From Saccharum officinarum (lineage: Eukaryota > Streptophyta > Magnoliopsida > Poales > Poaceae): 64,000 bases of DNA. The notes beneath the pieces are model-generated. The model saw nothing but the letters and a program-made list of their open reading frames with translations, had not been told where the DNA came from and ran no database searches. This document shows positions 33,261-46,009 of the stretch, piece by piece. The stretch spans positions 18,269,553 through 18,333,552 of the forward strand of contig CM036199.1 of NCBI GenBank assembly GCA_020631735.1, given 5' to 3'. The position numbers and the translations under genes are program-made. Each line of letters opens with the position of its first letter. Position 1 is the first letter of the stretch.

Positions 33261-33889
33261 TGAAATGCACTCCGATTAAAAAAAAAGATTGCCCGTTGAC
33301 GTGATTGGTAGCGTGATTGGACTACCACTGCTCACGACCAAATGCCATGCGCGTGCCTGCAGTCACGCGACCAGGCCCGCCAGCACTGTGACGCGGGATT
33401 TGGCCATCTCCCACGGGCCAGGGCTCCCTTGCACGTACAGAGCCAAGGCTCAGACAAGAGCCCAAGGGCCAGTTTGGTTGCTGGTACGCGGCTGAACCGA
33501 CGTGCAAGATGGTTTTCGTGGTCCAAGCATCGAGCCAGGCTCACGACGTGCAAGAGTTCTCTCGCAGTCAGAGTCAGGCTCTACAGAGACGTGGGAAGAG
33601 ACCGTTTCTGGCGGACCTGGCTCACCAGAATACCAGATGTACGTTTGTCTCTCACTAACGATGGTATTGAACATATGATTAACTTATATTAAGTAATATT
33701 AGTATTTTTAAAAGATAATTAGGATTTCATGAGGCAAACTAAGAGCTATGGAAATATACTTACACAAAATAATAAACATTATAATGACACCTTTTTTAAT
33801 ATTTTATTTATGTCAAACCCTCGTGTAGGCAATCAAATACCATCTGTCTTTAGCCTGACTAGATTCGTACAGGCAACCAAACACGCTAG
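33014..33889. other. LINE tail, then MITE-rich spacer
   Basis: To 33283 it is the LINE RNase H end and an A-run. 33468-33880 carries GGGCCAGTTTGGTTGC, whose inverse GAACCAAACAGGCCCC sits near 34390. An outer element may therefore span about 33468-34408 around the hAT MITE. No gene seen. Confidence 0.4.
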
Positions 33890-34317
33890 CAGTGGTAGAG
33901 CTTGAAGGTGATTCAAGAGGGGGCCAACAATATTCAAGTTATCTCTAGTGTGCAAATCTCTAATACTAAATCTATTCCAAATTATAGTTTGTTTGATTTT
34001 TTGAACTTCAAGTTTGACCACTCGTTTTATTCAAAAATTTATGTAAAATATTACTTTTTTGTCGTGGCTTGCTCTATTAACAAAAATTCTTCAAGAATGA
34101 CTTAAATTTGACTATGTTTGTATGAATTTTTGAATAAGACGAGTGGTCAAACATGGGGTCAAAAAAAATCAAACGAGTTATAATTTGGAACGGAGGGAGT
34201 ATTTCCTAAGCATTAACCATAAACATCATCATCATTAAAAAAATCAATTGTTGAGATAAAAAAACAATTGTTACAGGGGGGTTGACCCACTTTGGCCTCT
34301 AGGTAGCTCCGCCAGTG
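33890..34317. mobile_element. hAT-type MITE, 428 bp, 8-bp target duplication
   Basis: Ends CAGTGGTAGAGCT and AGCTCCGCCAGTG. Flanks CACGCTAG at 33882-33889 and 34318-34325 are identical. The interior (about 33970-34203) looks like a nested Stowaway-like element ending GGAACGGAGGGAGTA. Confidence 0.9.
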
Positions 34318-35880
34318 CACGCTAGACTTGCACACACTGGATCTAGCTTCGGCCTGGCTCCTTGGCGCGAGTCAGGCTCGCTAGAGAAGAGAACCAAACA
34401 GGCCCCAGGAAACCAAACAACCCGGATCTGCATGCTACGGGCCTGGCGAAGTGGGCGCGCGGGCTATCAAACATATACCCTCCATATCGTGTTCCTAAAA
34501 AACTATATATTCATCGTTGATGGAAAACACACTAAATTTTTACCATTCTTGCTGACGTGACGTCTCATGTAAAACCTCTTTATCATAGAGAAGAGGGGGC
34601 ACTAACCTCTAACCATTTTCACTGATTTGGCGTGCCATATACATCTCAGTGACAATGGCAAAAAGTTAATGTTTTTTCTTTCCAAAGTTAAATATGTAGT
34701 TTCTTGTGTAAAATTGGCAAACGAAGAGTTGACATATGTAAAGACGACAAATACTCTCTTCGTCATAAAAAATTTCATTCTCGTGTTACAAGGAGTTAAT
34801 CCATCTCAAATTTGACCAATTTTATAAAAATATTAATATTTATGATACATAATAAATATCATTAGGTAGATAATAAAATATTTTTATAGATTTTTTAGGT
34901 ATAAATATTAAGAGTATTTTCTACTTCATCCATTTCTGAATAAATTAATTTTTAGAGTTGCCTTAAGTCAATTTTAAATTTGGTCGAATTTATAGGAAAA
35001 AAAGCGACAAGAATTATAACACTAATTTAGTAGCATTGGATATATAGTGTTTTATTAAGAATTAATCATCTCAACTTTGGCCAATTATATGAAAAATATT
35101 AATATTTATAGTACATAATAAATATCATTAGATAGATAATAATATTTTTATAATGCTTTTTGAGGTATAAATATTGTTAAATTTAAGAAAAAATAACTTC
35201 TAATTCTAGGGTGACATTTTTTAAGAATGAGGGAGTAGTTAAGGCCCTGCTTGGCAATAGTCAAGGGGCTTCAGCTTCTCCTGACTCATGTAGTGTACAC
35301 TATTATATGTCACAGTGCTTAAGCTCTTTTTCTCTTCAGGACAAAATGAACTACCAAAGAGGAGAAGCCAGTGAAGCGAGTCTGGAGAAGCTTCACTGGC
35401 TTCTGATATAGTAGCGCTCTAGTATAGAAGTGGAAGCTCCTACAAGCCCCGTTAAAAGAGGCCCTAAATATCCCTCATGACCCGTCGCCCCAGTCACATA
35501 TCTTCCTCATTGGTCGCCTTCCGCATCCCATGCCTGCCTTTTTTGTCACTAGGCAGGCATTGAATATGCGGTAGGCGGAAGGCGATATGTACTCATAGGG
35601 ACTAGGGAGCCGTGGTGGTCAAATAATGAGACAGCTGCCTCCAGCCACTATGGATGCCTACCTGAATCGTTGCTCGTTATTAGGGGTCTATTTTGGTTGG
35701 CTAGATATAGCCTTAGTGTTTGGTTGTTCGTATTCCATCCTAGCCCTAGCCTGGCATGCGCAGCTTCCTCACCGCATCCTGGCTCATGATCTGTTTCTGG
35801 CCAGCCTGGCTCACGCAGGCAACGTGAGTGTGCGTGCGGTAGAGTGGCTATTCATGCTGGCTATTTTCACCCAAAAACCA
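34318..35880. other. gene-free, repeat-rich spacer
   Basis: Short AT-rich Stowaway-like pieces at 34770-35210. A probable MITE at 35239-35465 has GGCCCTGCTTGG and inverted GGGCCTCTTTTAACG ends. No coding region I can support. Confidence 0.4.
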
Positions 35881-36700
35881 AACTGAACCGAACTAGAATG
35901 TTGGTTTTTTTTGGTTTTTAGCTTCGGCTTCGGTTTCTATATTCTGAAACTTTGGTCACTGGCTTTGACTTTGGTTTTCACTTCAAACCGAACCGTAAAT
36001 CGAGCTTCAACGAACGAGTGACCTATGTGCGTTTATCAGGCCACCGAACAAGCGACCTGTGTGTCTGTTTCTCTCCCGCAGCCCCGCTACCGACTCGTAG
36101 CCCACCTCACCACCCCATCCCAAGCAAAGGCCACCAAGGCTGACCATCGCTACAACTAATCCCCACTGTCCATCACCAGCCATGAGCCCACAACACCCGG
36201 CTACAACGCATTCCAAACCCTAACCTACCTATGGCGGTGTGTCCGGGTAGTGGCGGTACTTGCGATTTGCGAGCAAGGAGTGGTGGCGGCGTAGACCGAG
36301 CCGCTAAGTGTGTGCACTGGGGCTGTGCGGGACTCCAAGCTGCGACCTATGGGCGGTCGGCGAGGGCGGCATTTGTGGCGAGCAGGGGTGGTATGGCCGC
36401 GCAGGCGAGGCTACGAGCGCCGGGTGACGAGGACGGGCAGTGGTTGGGGGCGGCACGATCACTCGTGCCACCTCTAGGCGACATGGCATCCGAGCAGTGA
36501 GCAGCAGGGGCAAGCAGCAAGAAGAAGCATGGCGCTATGGAGAGGGAAGGAGAAATTTCGGTAGAAATCGAACACTGAACCGATTATGCTGAAGTGAAAT
36601 CATCAGTTCTCTTTCTTTCTACAGCCAATCAGTTTCAATCTTTGTGCAAACCGAAGTTTTCTCAAACCGATGAAACTGAACCGAACTGTCGGTTCCATCT
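35880..36700. repeat. element with AACCGAA-rich subterminal ends
   Basis: The left end (35885-36010) and right end (36565-36695) are full of ACCGAA and its complement TTCGGT in opposite arrangement, around a GC-rich middle. This is the appearance of a nonautonomous DNA transposon; the superfamily is not determined. Confidence 0.45.
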
Positions 36701-37080
36701 CGGAAGACGCGGTGATCGTGGATGCCACGAATGCCATCAACCACACTCCATTCCCTTAGACGACCTCTGCTGACTGACGCCTCAAGTGCTTCACTAAGCG
36801 AATCACAAAGGAGAGGCAACCGTCACTCTTGGAGCTACCCGGAGATGATACAGTCCATGGCGGACGTGCACCGCCTGCGCTCCCCAAGAGGAGCAAGCGG
36901 ATAGCGGCACAGAGCATATCACATATCTCAGCGTCCAAGTGAGGTGAGCACCTTGTATTGAAGGCAGATTCAGAACATGAAAGTGAGAGCATATTATACT
37001 GTTGAATCAGATTTAACTTTTACAGGATAGCTTATGTGATAGCTTATGTGTGAAAGCCAGAGCAAGTGATATTTACTACT

Positions 37081-37300
37081 ACTCTCTCCATCCCAAATTA
37101 CAAGGCATTCTAAGAATCTTGGAGAGTCAAAAGATCTCAAGTTTGACCAACTTTATATGATAAGATAATAATATTTATGACACCAATTAAGTATCATTAG
37201 ATTCTTAATTAATTATATTTTTATAGTATACCTATTTGATGTTACAAATTTTTGTAATTTTCTCTATAATTTTTATCAAACTTACGATGCTTTGAATCTT
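37081..37300. mobile_element. Stowaway-like MITE in the flank of NAC copy 2
   Basis: Starts CTCTCCATCCCAAATTAC, contains GAGAGTCAAAAGATCTCAAG, and is the inverse of the element at 30725-30979. It splits sequence that is continuous in the flank of copy 1. Confidence 0.7.
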
Positions 37301-37635
37301 CAACCCCCCCTCCCCACCCACACACACACACGTGGAGGCTGAGCAAATGTGATCCGCACGTGTGGACGTTGAACCCTTGAGCAATATGCAGCAAAGCCCA
37401 ATCCCTTTCTCCGAATGATTCAACATGAAGGATGCTAGAATATGGTAACCTGAAATTTGAGAAAAGAATCGCACTGCTTTCTTGACTAGCTTGAAATTTG
37501 ATAATTGCATTATTGTCTCGAAACAAGACAAAGGATCAGTGGATTACTCCGTTTTTTTGGTAGCCGTCCTGAAAACTCCAACCCATTCTAGTACTAAACA
37601 TGAATAAACTTGCAATACAAAACAAGAATTGCCTG

Positions 37636-38415
37636 CTATCCATCTGCTTCAATTCTGAAATTCTGAACCGCATGCAACTGCTCCCCAGGGCCCGTCGCTA
37701 CGGCGTGATGGACACCATCATGGAGCGGGGGCGGCGGCCGCATCTCCCACCGTGACACAACCGCTCCGATCTCCTCCTCGTCGTCGTCGTCGATATTGTA
37801 GTAGTCCACCGCCGGCTCCTCCTCAGGGATCACCTCGTTGTAGACCTTCCAGATCACCAGGCCCTTGGCGCTGGGTTGGAACACGACGCCGTCGCCGCGG
37901 TCGCGCAAGGCGGGCGGAGCCTCGTTGAGGCGGAACTCCTTCATCCTCCACACCGTCTTCTTGCCGGGGTCCCCGGCGTCGTGGAACGCGAACCTGCGGC
38001 GGAACCCGTAGACCTCCCCGTCGTCGCCGACGTACTCCTTCTCGGCGCCGTACCGCCGCCAGCACCCACCAGCTGCCACGTCCCGGACGTCGTCCTCGCT
38101 GCCGCCCACCACGCCGGATCCTCCCGCCGCCGCGGGCTGCGTGGTGGTGAAGTAGTAGTCCCAGACCTTGTCCTGCAGGCCCCTGTTGCAGCGCGGGGAC
38201 GGGAGCGCCTCCGGCCGCACGGCGTACACGTCGACGCCGTCGGCGACAAAGCCCTGGTAAGGCTCGTCGGGGATGCGGCCGATCGCAATGGGGAGGAGGT
38301 AGCGCTTGAGGAGGCAGGAGCCGTCGGGATGGAAGACGCAGCCGAAGGGCAGCTCCGGGAGGGGCCGCGGCGCCTGGACGGGCGCGGTGGCGCCTTCCGG
38401 TGTCTGCGAGTGCGC
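37636..38415 (-). pseudogene. divergent NAC-domain-like gene, copy 2 (start lost, C-terminal frameshift)
   Basis: Alignable with copy 1 over its whole length: LPFGCVFHPDGSCLLKRYL, VYAVRPEALPSPR, GGCWRRYGAEKEYVG, FRRRFAFHDAGDPGKKTVWRMKEFRL. The ATG of copy 1 is not kept: the frame there reads AHSQTPEG, and no in-frame ATG exists before an upstream stop near 38500. A 1-nt deletion near 37755 shifts the C-terminus, so the acidic tail is followed by an unrelated extension that overruns the old stop. Either a pseudogene or, less likely, a gene with an upstream exon spliced at TTTCAG near 38440. Confidence 0.72.
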
Positions 38416-38920
38416 CGGGTTGCACTGAGAACCTGAAACGGACGATGGAAGCTTCTGGAGTCGCCGCCAGATCTTAATTCCCCACCAAGGTCACGGACTC
38501 GCCACGCCCCTTGAGCTTCCAGGAGCGCTGCTTCGCCCGAGCAGCGCAGGAAACCGATCGAATCAGATCAAAACTGACAAACGTGTTCCTATGCCTGCAG
38601 GATACCTGTGCTGGGCTTTCCATAGCAGCAGGCGCAGCCGCAGGTAAAAAGTCTATTAGTACCCCGAGCCGCCAGCCTTGGAAACCAGACCGCCCCGCTC
38701 AGCTCTGCTGCTCGCGCCTGAGATCCACCGCTCCGGCGTCGCACTCCTGGCTGCTCTGCTCCGCCTGATGAGTAAGGGCAGCTTGCTGCTGAGCTCGCTG
38801 GTGCTGGTGCAAGTCTGCATCGTCCAGCTGTGCCTGATCTCGAGCTGGCAGCTGACCGCAGGCCAGGCTGGGGGCAAGTTTTTGTGCCACCAAGATCCGA
38901 TCGGCAGGCCGCCGCGGTTG

Positions 38921-40078
38921 ATGTCAAATCATGGCCGCGAGGAGCTCCACGGCCACAGCTCTGATTGGATCTTCGACGAGGAGCTCGCCGACGAAGGGTA
39001 TGCGAGCGACGGTGGAGGCGTGCGTGTGGAGGAGGAAGAGGGGTGGTTGCCTGACGAGGACGGCGGCGGTGGAGCCAAGGGCAGCAGCTCCGGTAGCGGC
39101 GGCGGGGATGTCGAATGTCCCGAGTGCGGGAAGTTCTTCAAGAACGATAAATCTATGTTCGGCCATCTTCGGAGTCACCCGAACAGGGGCTACAAAGGTG
39201 CTACTCCGCCCGTGAACAAGTTGAAGCTGTCGCTGGAGACGGCCGCCGCATCGCCTTCTTCCCCGCCTCCGTCTCGAGGCACCCATCAACCAAGCGCCCG
39301 ACGCGATCGTCCGCTAACCCCGTTCGAGCTAGTATGTACCTACGCAATGCTCACTCTGCCATACCCAGAGGAGAACAGTCAGCCGACCCAACAGGTCCCG
39401 CCGCCGCTGGCGCCGCCTTCTTTTTGTGAGAGCGAAACAAATGTCGGTGTCATCGAACAAGGTGTAGGCACCAGCAATATGGCAGCTGCTCACGCTGATC
39501 AATACGGTGGCTCCATTGTGAAAATCCCCAAGAAGAGACGTAATATGCTCAAAGAAATCAGGGAGGCACATAGGAAGAAGACGAAGCAGACGAAGCTTGT
39601 GCCATCGCCACCTTCGAGGGAGAAGGTTCCGTACATCTGCAAGTATTGCTACGCAGAGTTCTCCACGCACCAGGCCCTGGGTGGGCACATGGCTGGCCAT
39701 CACAGGGACAAGAAGGTCCAGACACTGAACGATGCCTCGTCCAGGGCACACCAGGGCATGGCTGCCCAAAGCCAGGATGGGAAGCTGCAAGTTAAAGGCG
39801 GTGGTGACGATGACGACGGTTGGCGTGACAACGGTCTGTCTCTGCGAAGGGGCCTGCTCTCCGAGCAGCTCTCCATGGCATCCAACGTGCCGCGGCAGTC
39901 TGGGCAGGCGTCGGGAGGGCAGATGATAAAGATGAGGCAGCAGCACTCTGGAAGGAGGAGCGATGGCCTGGCACTGGCAGCGCCGACGCCGGCACCGACT
40001 CCGATTCAAGCAGACGACAGAGGTGGGCGAAGGCTGTTGAACATTGACCTCAACGCCGAGGCTACAGAACAGGAATAG
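38921..40078 (+). CDS. plant C2H2 zinc-finger protein with EAR-like C-terminus
   Basis: 385 aa from the ATG at 38921 (MSNHGREELHG). Finger 1 is CPECGKFFKNDKSMFGHLRSH (codons near 39115-39180). Finger 2 is CKYCYAEFSTHQALGGHMAGHH (near 39640-39705), with the plant QALGGH signature. A basic stretch, KIPKKRRNMLKEI, between them is a likely nuclear signal. The end, LLNIDLNAEATEQE, contains a DLN/LxLxL-type EAR-like repression motif. It is probably a nuclear transcriptional repressor of the ZAT-like class; targets are unknown. The frame is open further upstream, with another ATG at 38768. That would add a hydrophobic stretch (LLLSSLVLVQVCIVQLCL), odd for a nuclear factor, so I prefer 38921. Single exon. 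Confidence 0.83.
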   Translation: MSNHGREELHGHSSDWIFDEELADEGYASDGGGVRVEEEEGWLPDEDGGGGAKGSSSGSGGGDVECPECGKFFKNDKSMFGHLRSHPNRGYKGATPPVNKLKLSLETAAASPSSPPPSRGTHQPSARRDRPLTPFELVCTYAMLTLPYPEENSQPTQQVPPPLAPPSFCESETNVGVIEQGVGTSNMAAAHADQYGGSIVKIPKKRRNMLKEIREAHRKKTKQTKLVPSPPSREKVPYICKYCYAEFSTHQALGGHMAGHHRDKKVQTLNDASSRAHQGMAAQSQDGKLQVKGGGDDDDGWRDNGLSLRRGLLSEQLSMASNVPRQSGQASGGQMIKMRQQHSGRRSDGLALAAPTPAPTPIQADDRGGRRLLNIDLNAEATEQE

Positions 40079-40444
40079 AAGGCACCCAAATCTTTTTGAG
40101 TATTCAGAAGAGTCAGAATACTTTTTTTATTCAGATAATAAAGGGACTTGCATGCTGTGTGTAGCAACTTATTACGTAGTTGTTTGTGAAAACAGTTTGT
40201 GCCTGTATCTAGAGAACAGCAAGCAGCATCAGTGTCCCAATCCCAGATGATAAATCATGGGGTCAAGGATTGACTAAGGTAATTTTTTTTATAGGCAACA
40301 GGAGGGTTCACCTACTAATTGATATACATATTAGAGAAAAGAAGGCAAAGCCTCAGTGCAATAGATCAAAAAAACAAAGAGAAAATACACAAAATTCTGG
40401 CCAACTAAACTTGGAGGGCTTGGTATATCACATCTTCAGACTTT

Positions 40445-41590
40445 GGGATGGGCATTGCAGATGCGTTGACTATGGCTACAAAAAAACAGAACCAGATCGT
40501 CCATGGGCAGCCTTCCCCATCCAAGTTCACCCTTCAGTCAAGGCTTTCTTCTCTATGGCCGTCATCTCGGAAGTCGGGAATGGGAAGAACATGTTTTTCT
40601 GGACCGATAAATGGTTACATGGTCAGAGTTTGGCTCTACTAGTACCTCACCTATTCAGGGTAGTGTACAAAAGAGCAAAGAAAAGGACTGTTTTTGAAGC
40701 GTTTACTGATATGAAATGGATTTCTGATGTACGGGGAGCATCTACCGTGGCTGAGTTGTCTGAATACTTCTACCTATGGGATCTACTTTCAAATTTCGTA
40801 CTGCAGCCAGAGATCGAGGACTCACATAACTGGCACCTATCTTCTTCAGGAAAATACTCTGCAAAGTCTGCATATGAGGGGCTGTTCATTGGTGCAAGTC
40901 AGTTCGGTCCTTGGGAAAGAATATGGAAGAATTGGGCACCTGGCAAGTGTAAATTTTTCATGTGGTTGGCTGCCCATAACAAATGTTGGACAGCTGATCG
41001 CCTCGCCAAGAGGGGGCTGCCTCACCCGGAATACTGTCCACTCTGTGGCCAAGCTGAGGAGACAATCGACCATTTGCTAGTCTCTTGTGTCTTCACTCGG
41101 CAAGTGTGGTTCATCATCCTACAGTTTTTTTTGGCCTGCAGCCCCTAACTCCTCAGCCTGACAGCACCTCCTTTAATGACTGGTGGGAAAGTTCAGTTTC
41201 TACAGTGGATGGTCAAATTAAAAAAGGTCTCAATTCTATCATAATTTTGGTGGCTTGGTCAATCTGAAATCATCGCAATCGCTGCGTGTTTGATGGGATT
41301 TCCCCCAACCTAAATGGTGCTCTGCTGCTCATTAGAGAGGAGATATTTCTATGGAGTCTGGCCGGGGCTAGAGGAATTTCTCATCTCCTCGCTCTAGTGC
41401 CAAGTGCAAACTAGGACTCTCTTTCTCTTGGTCGAGGTCAAGTCTTTTTTGATGTAATAGGCGAGCAGTAGGTTTCTAAGTGAGGTGTGATGTGTATGGT
41501 GTTTGTTGTTTTTGTATTTTGGGGTTTTACACCCCTTTTCTTCTTCTTAATATATAATGATACGCAGTTCTCCTGCGTGTTCGAGAAAAA
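40445..41590 (+). mobile_element. 5'-truncated L1-type LINE, 3' part
   Basis: Encodes the zinc-binding RT tail (WHLSSSGKYSAKSAYEGLF, WKNWAPGKCKFFMWLAAHNKCW, CPLCGQAEETIDHLLVSC). It continues past stops to a typical grass LINE 3' end (CTTCTTAATATATAATGATACGCAG, then GTTCGAGAAAAA). No RT catalytic core. It is inactive. Confidence 0.85.
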
Positions 41591-41989
41591 TATGAGAGGA
41601 AGGCAAGTCTTTTTCACACAATGGAAATTGATTTTGATCCAAGCCAAGTATTGGTCAAAGGTGCTAGGCCTACATCAGCCCCTATTGCATAAACAATCAA
41701 ACTCCACACATATTTAGCAGTAGTACATCCAAAAAAAGAGGTGATTTAAAAGGCACAAGATACATTTCCTTTCCAATTTCTTCTCTTTTGTCAAGATGGC
41801 TTCATAAAGGGTAAGCCACAGGAAGACTTTCACTTTCAAGGAAACTTAGCTTTCCGAATGTGTTTGAAGCTTAGCCCAAACTCATTGCTACATAAGTGTT
41901 TGTATGTCGATTTAATAGAGAATAACCCAGATTTCTCTCAATCCCATCTTGCTTTATCCTGAATTTCATTAGTGGAGCATCTAAACAAT

Positions 41990-44208
41990 ATGTCTTGCAA
42001 CCTCCTCAGCCGATTTTGTAACTCCTCATGCAACCATCTTCTAAAGGTAAGGTGCCAGTTTTTCAACCTCATAGTGTGTACAGAACAATCTTGTTCATTA
42101 CTTGTCTAAAAAAGGTAAGGAAATTTGTCCTTAAGTGACACTTGCCCACACCATTTATCATACCAGAAGCTTGTATGTTTACCATTTTCAATCTCCATAC
42201 TTCAATTTTGCTCTTCATATTGATGTGTTTCAGATATTTCTTCCTGGCAATTTCTTGCCAAATGCCACTACCATTTTCAATCTTCCACCACCATTTACAA
42301 AGAAGACCGATGTTCATTCTTTTCAGATTTTTAATCCCTAAACCCCTTTCTACTTAGGTTTAGTGATCTTAGCCCACTTGATCAAATAGTACTTTCTTTT
42401 TAATCTCCCCCTACCAGAAGAATCTTTTTCGACAGTGTCCATTTTCCTGATAGTTGTGATTGAGAGCAATACATGGACATATCATACATAGTAATGTTAC
42501 TTAGACTTGAATTTATGAGCACCAATCTGCCTCCAAGACTCAAAGAGCTCCCTTGCCAGCCATCTAATCTTTTGAACATTTTCTCCTCAATTGGGATCCA
42601 GTCAGCCACATGAAGTCTGGAGCCCAAAAAAGGAACTCCAAGATACTTAATAGACCATCTACCAATAGCACAGCTGAACATATTGGATAATCCCAAACCC
42701 TTGACATATTTTTCACTAGCCATAATAACCTCACTCTTGGAGAAATTGATTTTTAAACCAGACATCTCATAAATGTAAAGAAGTAACTTCAAATTTGCAG
42801 CTTGCTCTTTGTCATCTTGAATGCAGAGAATGGTGTCATCTGCATACTGTAGAATGACCACACCATTCTCAATATACTCTGGCACCAACCCTTCACTCAA
42901 CTTGTTCTTCTGGGCTAAACAGGTCATTTTAGCAAGGGTATCAGCGGCAATATTGCAAAGGAAGGGGGATAGAGGGCCCCCTTGTCTCACTCCTTTCCCA
43001 GACTTGAAATGTTTTTCCAAAAGTATTAATCACTTTAACACTCAAAGTTCCAGAAGTTACCACCAATTTAATCTAGTCACACCATTTTTGACAAAGACCT
43101 CGTTGTTTGAGACATCCAAAAAGGAAGTCCCAACTAATTTTGTCATAAGCTTTTTCAAAATCAAGTTTCAACACCACCCCATTCTTTTCTTAACTCTGGT
43201 GTCACGAAGAATATCATGAAGTGTCGTCACACCATCCATGATATTTCTATATTAAGAAAACCAGATTGACCTTTACTACTGATTTTCCCTCATCACCTTC
43301 TCAAGTCTCAACATAAGGGCCTTGGTAAAGATTTTATGAATCACATTTAACAGACATATAGGTATGTACTACTATATTTTATTGCCTTCCTTTATTTTAG
43401 GAAGCAAGGTTATAATGCCCTAGTTAAATCTACCAATGTCCAACTTTAGCTTATGAAAATCATTGAACAAGAGCAGCAAATCATCTTTGATAGTATCCCA
43501 ACAATGCTGATAAAATTCAATAGAAAAATGATCAGGCCTAGGTGCAGTGTTTCTCTCCATAGAGAACACCACTTCTTTTATTTTCTTGAAAGAAAAACTC
43601 TTTGCTAAGTTCTTCATTTTCTTGGACATTGATCTTTTCCCCTTGTTCCAAATAGTTAGGATCCATATGGAAGTCAGTATGATTAGAAGGGCAAAAGAGC
43701 TCCTTATAATACTGAGATGCATGCTAAACAATGGCAACATCCCCCACAACGTCCTTTAAGACCACCCTTCCAAAAATTTCCTAACTCTATCCATTTTGAT
43801 ACACCAAGTATCAATGGAAGATTTAGAGGTGACTTTTTGTGGCCAAATCTCTTGAATTTTCATGTTAAACTCAGGGTGTTTGAGCCAGGAAGTTTCAAAG
43901 CAAAAATGACTTTGAGCCCCTATTTTGCTCTAACTCAGCCCTCAAAATTAAAGGGTTATGATCAAACATATACCTTGAAAATTTCTTAAGATTGCAAAGG
44001 GGACAATTTTCTCAATTTTTAGACATCAACACTCTATCTAACTTATCCAGAGTAGGGTTTTCCTATTATCACTCCAAGTTCTCTGAGTTCATAAGTATTG
44101 ATGACCAAATTCATTATGTATATATATTTTTAAATTGGTTGACATTATTTCCTGAAGGAGTCAATGGTCATTGTCATTATCCCTTGTAGAAAGCAATACC
44201 AAATCCAT
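41990..44208 (-). mobile_element. decayed L1-type LINE (endonuclease end, RT); continues at 56512
   Basis: From right to left: endonuclease tail (NTYELRELGV near 44090; LDRVLMSKNWENCPLC near 44020), a linker, RT with KGVRQGGPLSPFLCNIAADTL (near 42980) and ILQYADDTILCIQDD (near 42850), KYLGVPFLGSRL, and a downstream RT tail to about 42069. Several frameshifts. Cut at 44208 by a 12.3-kb insertion. The LINE appears to resume at 56512 for about 100 bp, where it is 5'-truncated. Confidence 0.85.
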
Positions 44209-44898
44209 TGTAACAACCTAAAATGAGCATTCAAATGTAGGAAATTAATATTTTTTATCTAATTAAAAACAACTATAAGGATAGACACATGTTTATGCAT
44301 ACATGCTAGTGCATCTTTATTTTTGTATTGTGTGGTTTTGATCAAAACTGAAAAGGGATTCAAAATATATTTGAAAACAGCTTTGAAAAACTCTAAAAAT
44401 AAAAAAAGGATTTCTTCTTCCCCCTCACTCCTTTCGGCCTTCTGGCTTGCTCCAGCCCAGCTCCCTCCGCTCTCGCCCGCTGCCCACACCACCGGCCGAG
44501 GCCCAACTAGGAGCCAGGCCTGCGCGCCTCGCCCGCCCTTGGGCCAAGGTGCAGCAGCAGCAGCCCATCTCGCGCTCCTCTCTCTGTCGCAGGTCGTTGC
44601 CATGTGGGCCCGCCCCGTCATCCCTTACCTCTCGCCGTCTCCGCCACGACCGGGCAACGTAGTCAGGCAACCGCGCGACCTAGCCCGCCTTCCCGGTTAA
44701 GATCCACGCGCCGCTACTCCCCAGCCGCTCCTTTCCCCTCCTCCCCCAGCTCAGTCCGCGCCCATCGCCATTGTCGGCATGGAGCCGAGGTCGCGACCCA
44801 GCTCCTCCTCTGGCCTTATAAGAAATCCAGAGGCCTAGAGCTCTGACCCCGCATCCACCACACCCACTCTGGCTCTCTCCCCCGCACTGCAGCGCCGC
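44209..44898 (+). repeat. left arm, first half (U3-like with TATA)
   Basis: Alignable with the inverted 56511-56035. Contains TTATAAGAA at 44817-44825, a plausible LTR TATA box. Continues at 54937. Confidence 0.78.
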
Positions 44899-46009
44899 TG
44901 AAGGGTCAAGATGGCGGACTAGAGGGGGGTGAATAGTCCTTTCTAAAAATTAAACACGTCGGCTAACCGAAACAAATGCGGAATTAAACTTAACGGTCTA
45001 GCCAAGACTTCACCCCTCTAACTAAGTTCTTAAGCACCTTAGAAATGATTCTAATTAGGCAACAAAGATGCTAAGCTAAGCAAGAGCTCACCTAATCAAT
45101 TCTAGAGCAAGGTCACACAAACCTATGCACTAGTACTTTGCCAACCAATGAAGCTCCTACACAACTAGCGAAGCAAAAGCACAAAGCCTAAGCTCGCTAG
45201 CAAAGCTCAATAACAAGGCAACCAATGCCAAATTAGAGAGCACAAATTACTTAGCTACACACACTAAGCAATGTGAATAACAAGGTTATACAAACTAAAT
45301 TAGCCACTCAAAGAGAATACTTCTAGCTACACAAGCAAGAAGATATCTAGCTAGCTACACAAGCACAACTAGAACAAGAGCAACTACATAAGCAAGATAT
45401 ATATGAAAGTAAATACAAGCTTGTGTTGCACGAAGGCAAACCACCGAGAAGAGTAGACAATGTTGACACGGTGATTTTCTCTCGAGGTTCACTTGGTTGC
45501 CACCAAGCTACGTCCCCGTTGTGTCGACCAACACTTCGTGGTTCGGCGGCTAATCGGTCACACACCGAGCCTCTCAAAAGACGCCGCAAGAACCCACCAT
45601 CAAGTGTGGTAGCTCAATGACACGCTCAACTAGAGTTGCTCTTCGCGATCCTCGCGGGGTGAGCACAATCCCCTTCACAAAGATTCTCCGGAGCCTCATA
45701 CAATCTTCTTGCGAGCTTCGACGGAGCCATGATCCACCAAGCCGTCTAGGAGGTGGCAACCTCCAAGAGTAACAAACACCACCGGCTTGCAACACGATCA
45801 TCTAGTGCCACTCGATGCAATCTCACAATGCAATTGCACTAGAATCGCTCTCTCACTCGATCCGATGAACACTATCAAGAATGAGTGAGTTAGAGGGCTC
45901 CCAAGCACCACAACATAAGCCACTAAGGCTAAAGTGTGCTCAGCTACCGGCCAAGGCATCTATTTATAACCCCACGATCAAATAGAGCCGTTACCCCTTC
46001 ACTGGGCAA

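Noticed and set aside
37823..38425. 200-codon minus-strand ORF with a Met near NAC copy 2
   Set aside because: It is out of frame with the NAC-like protein; its composition is Arg/Pro/Leu noise.
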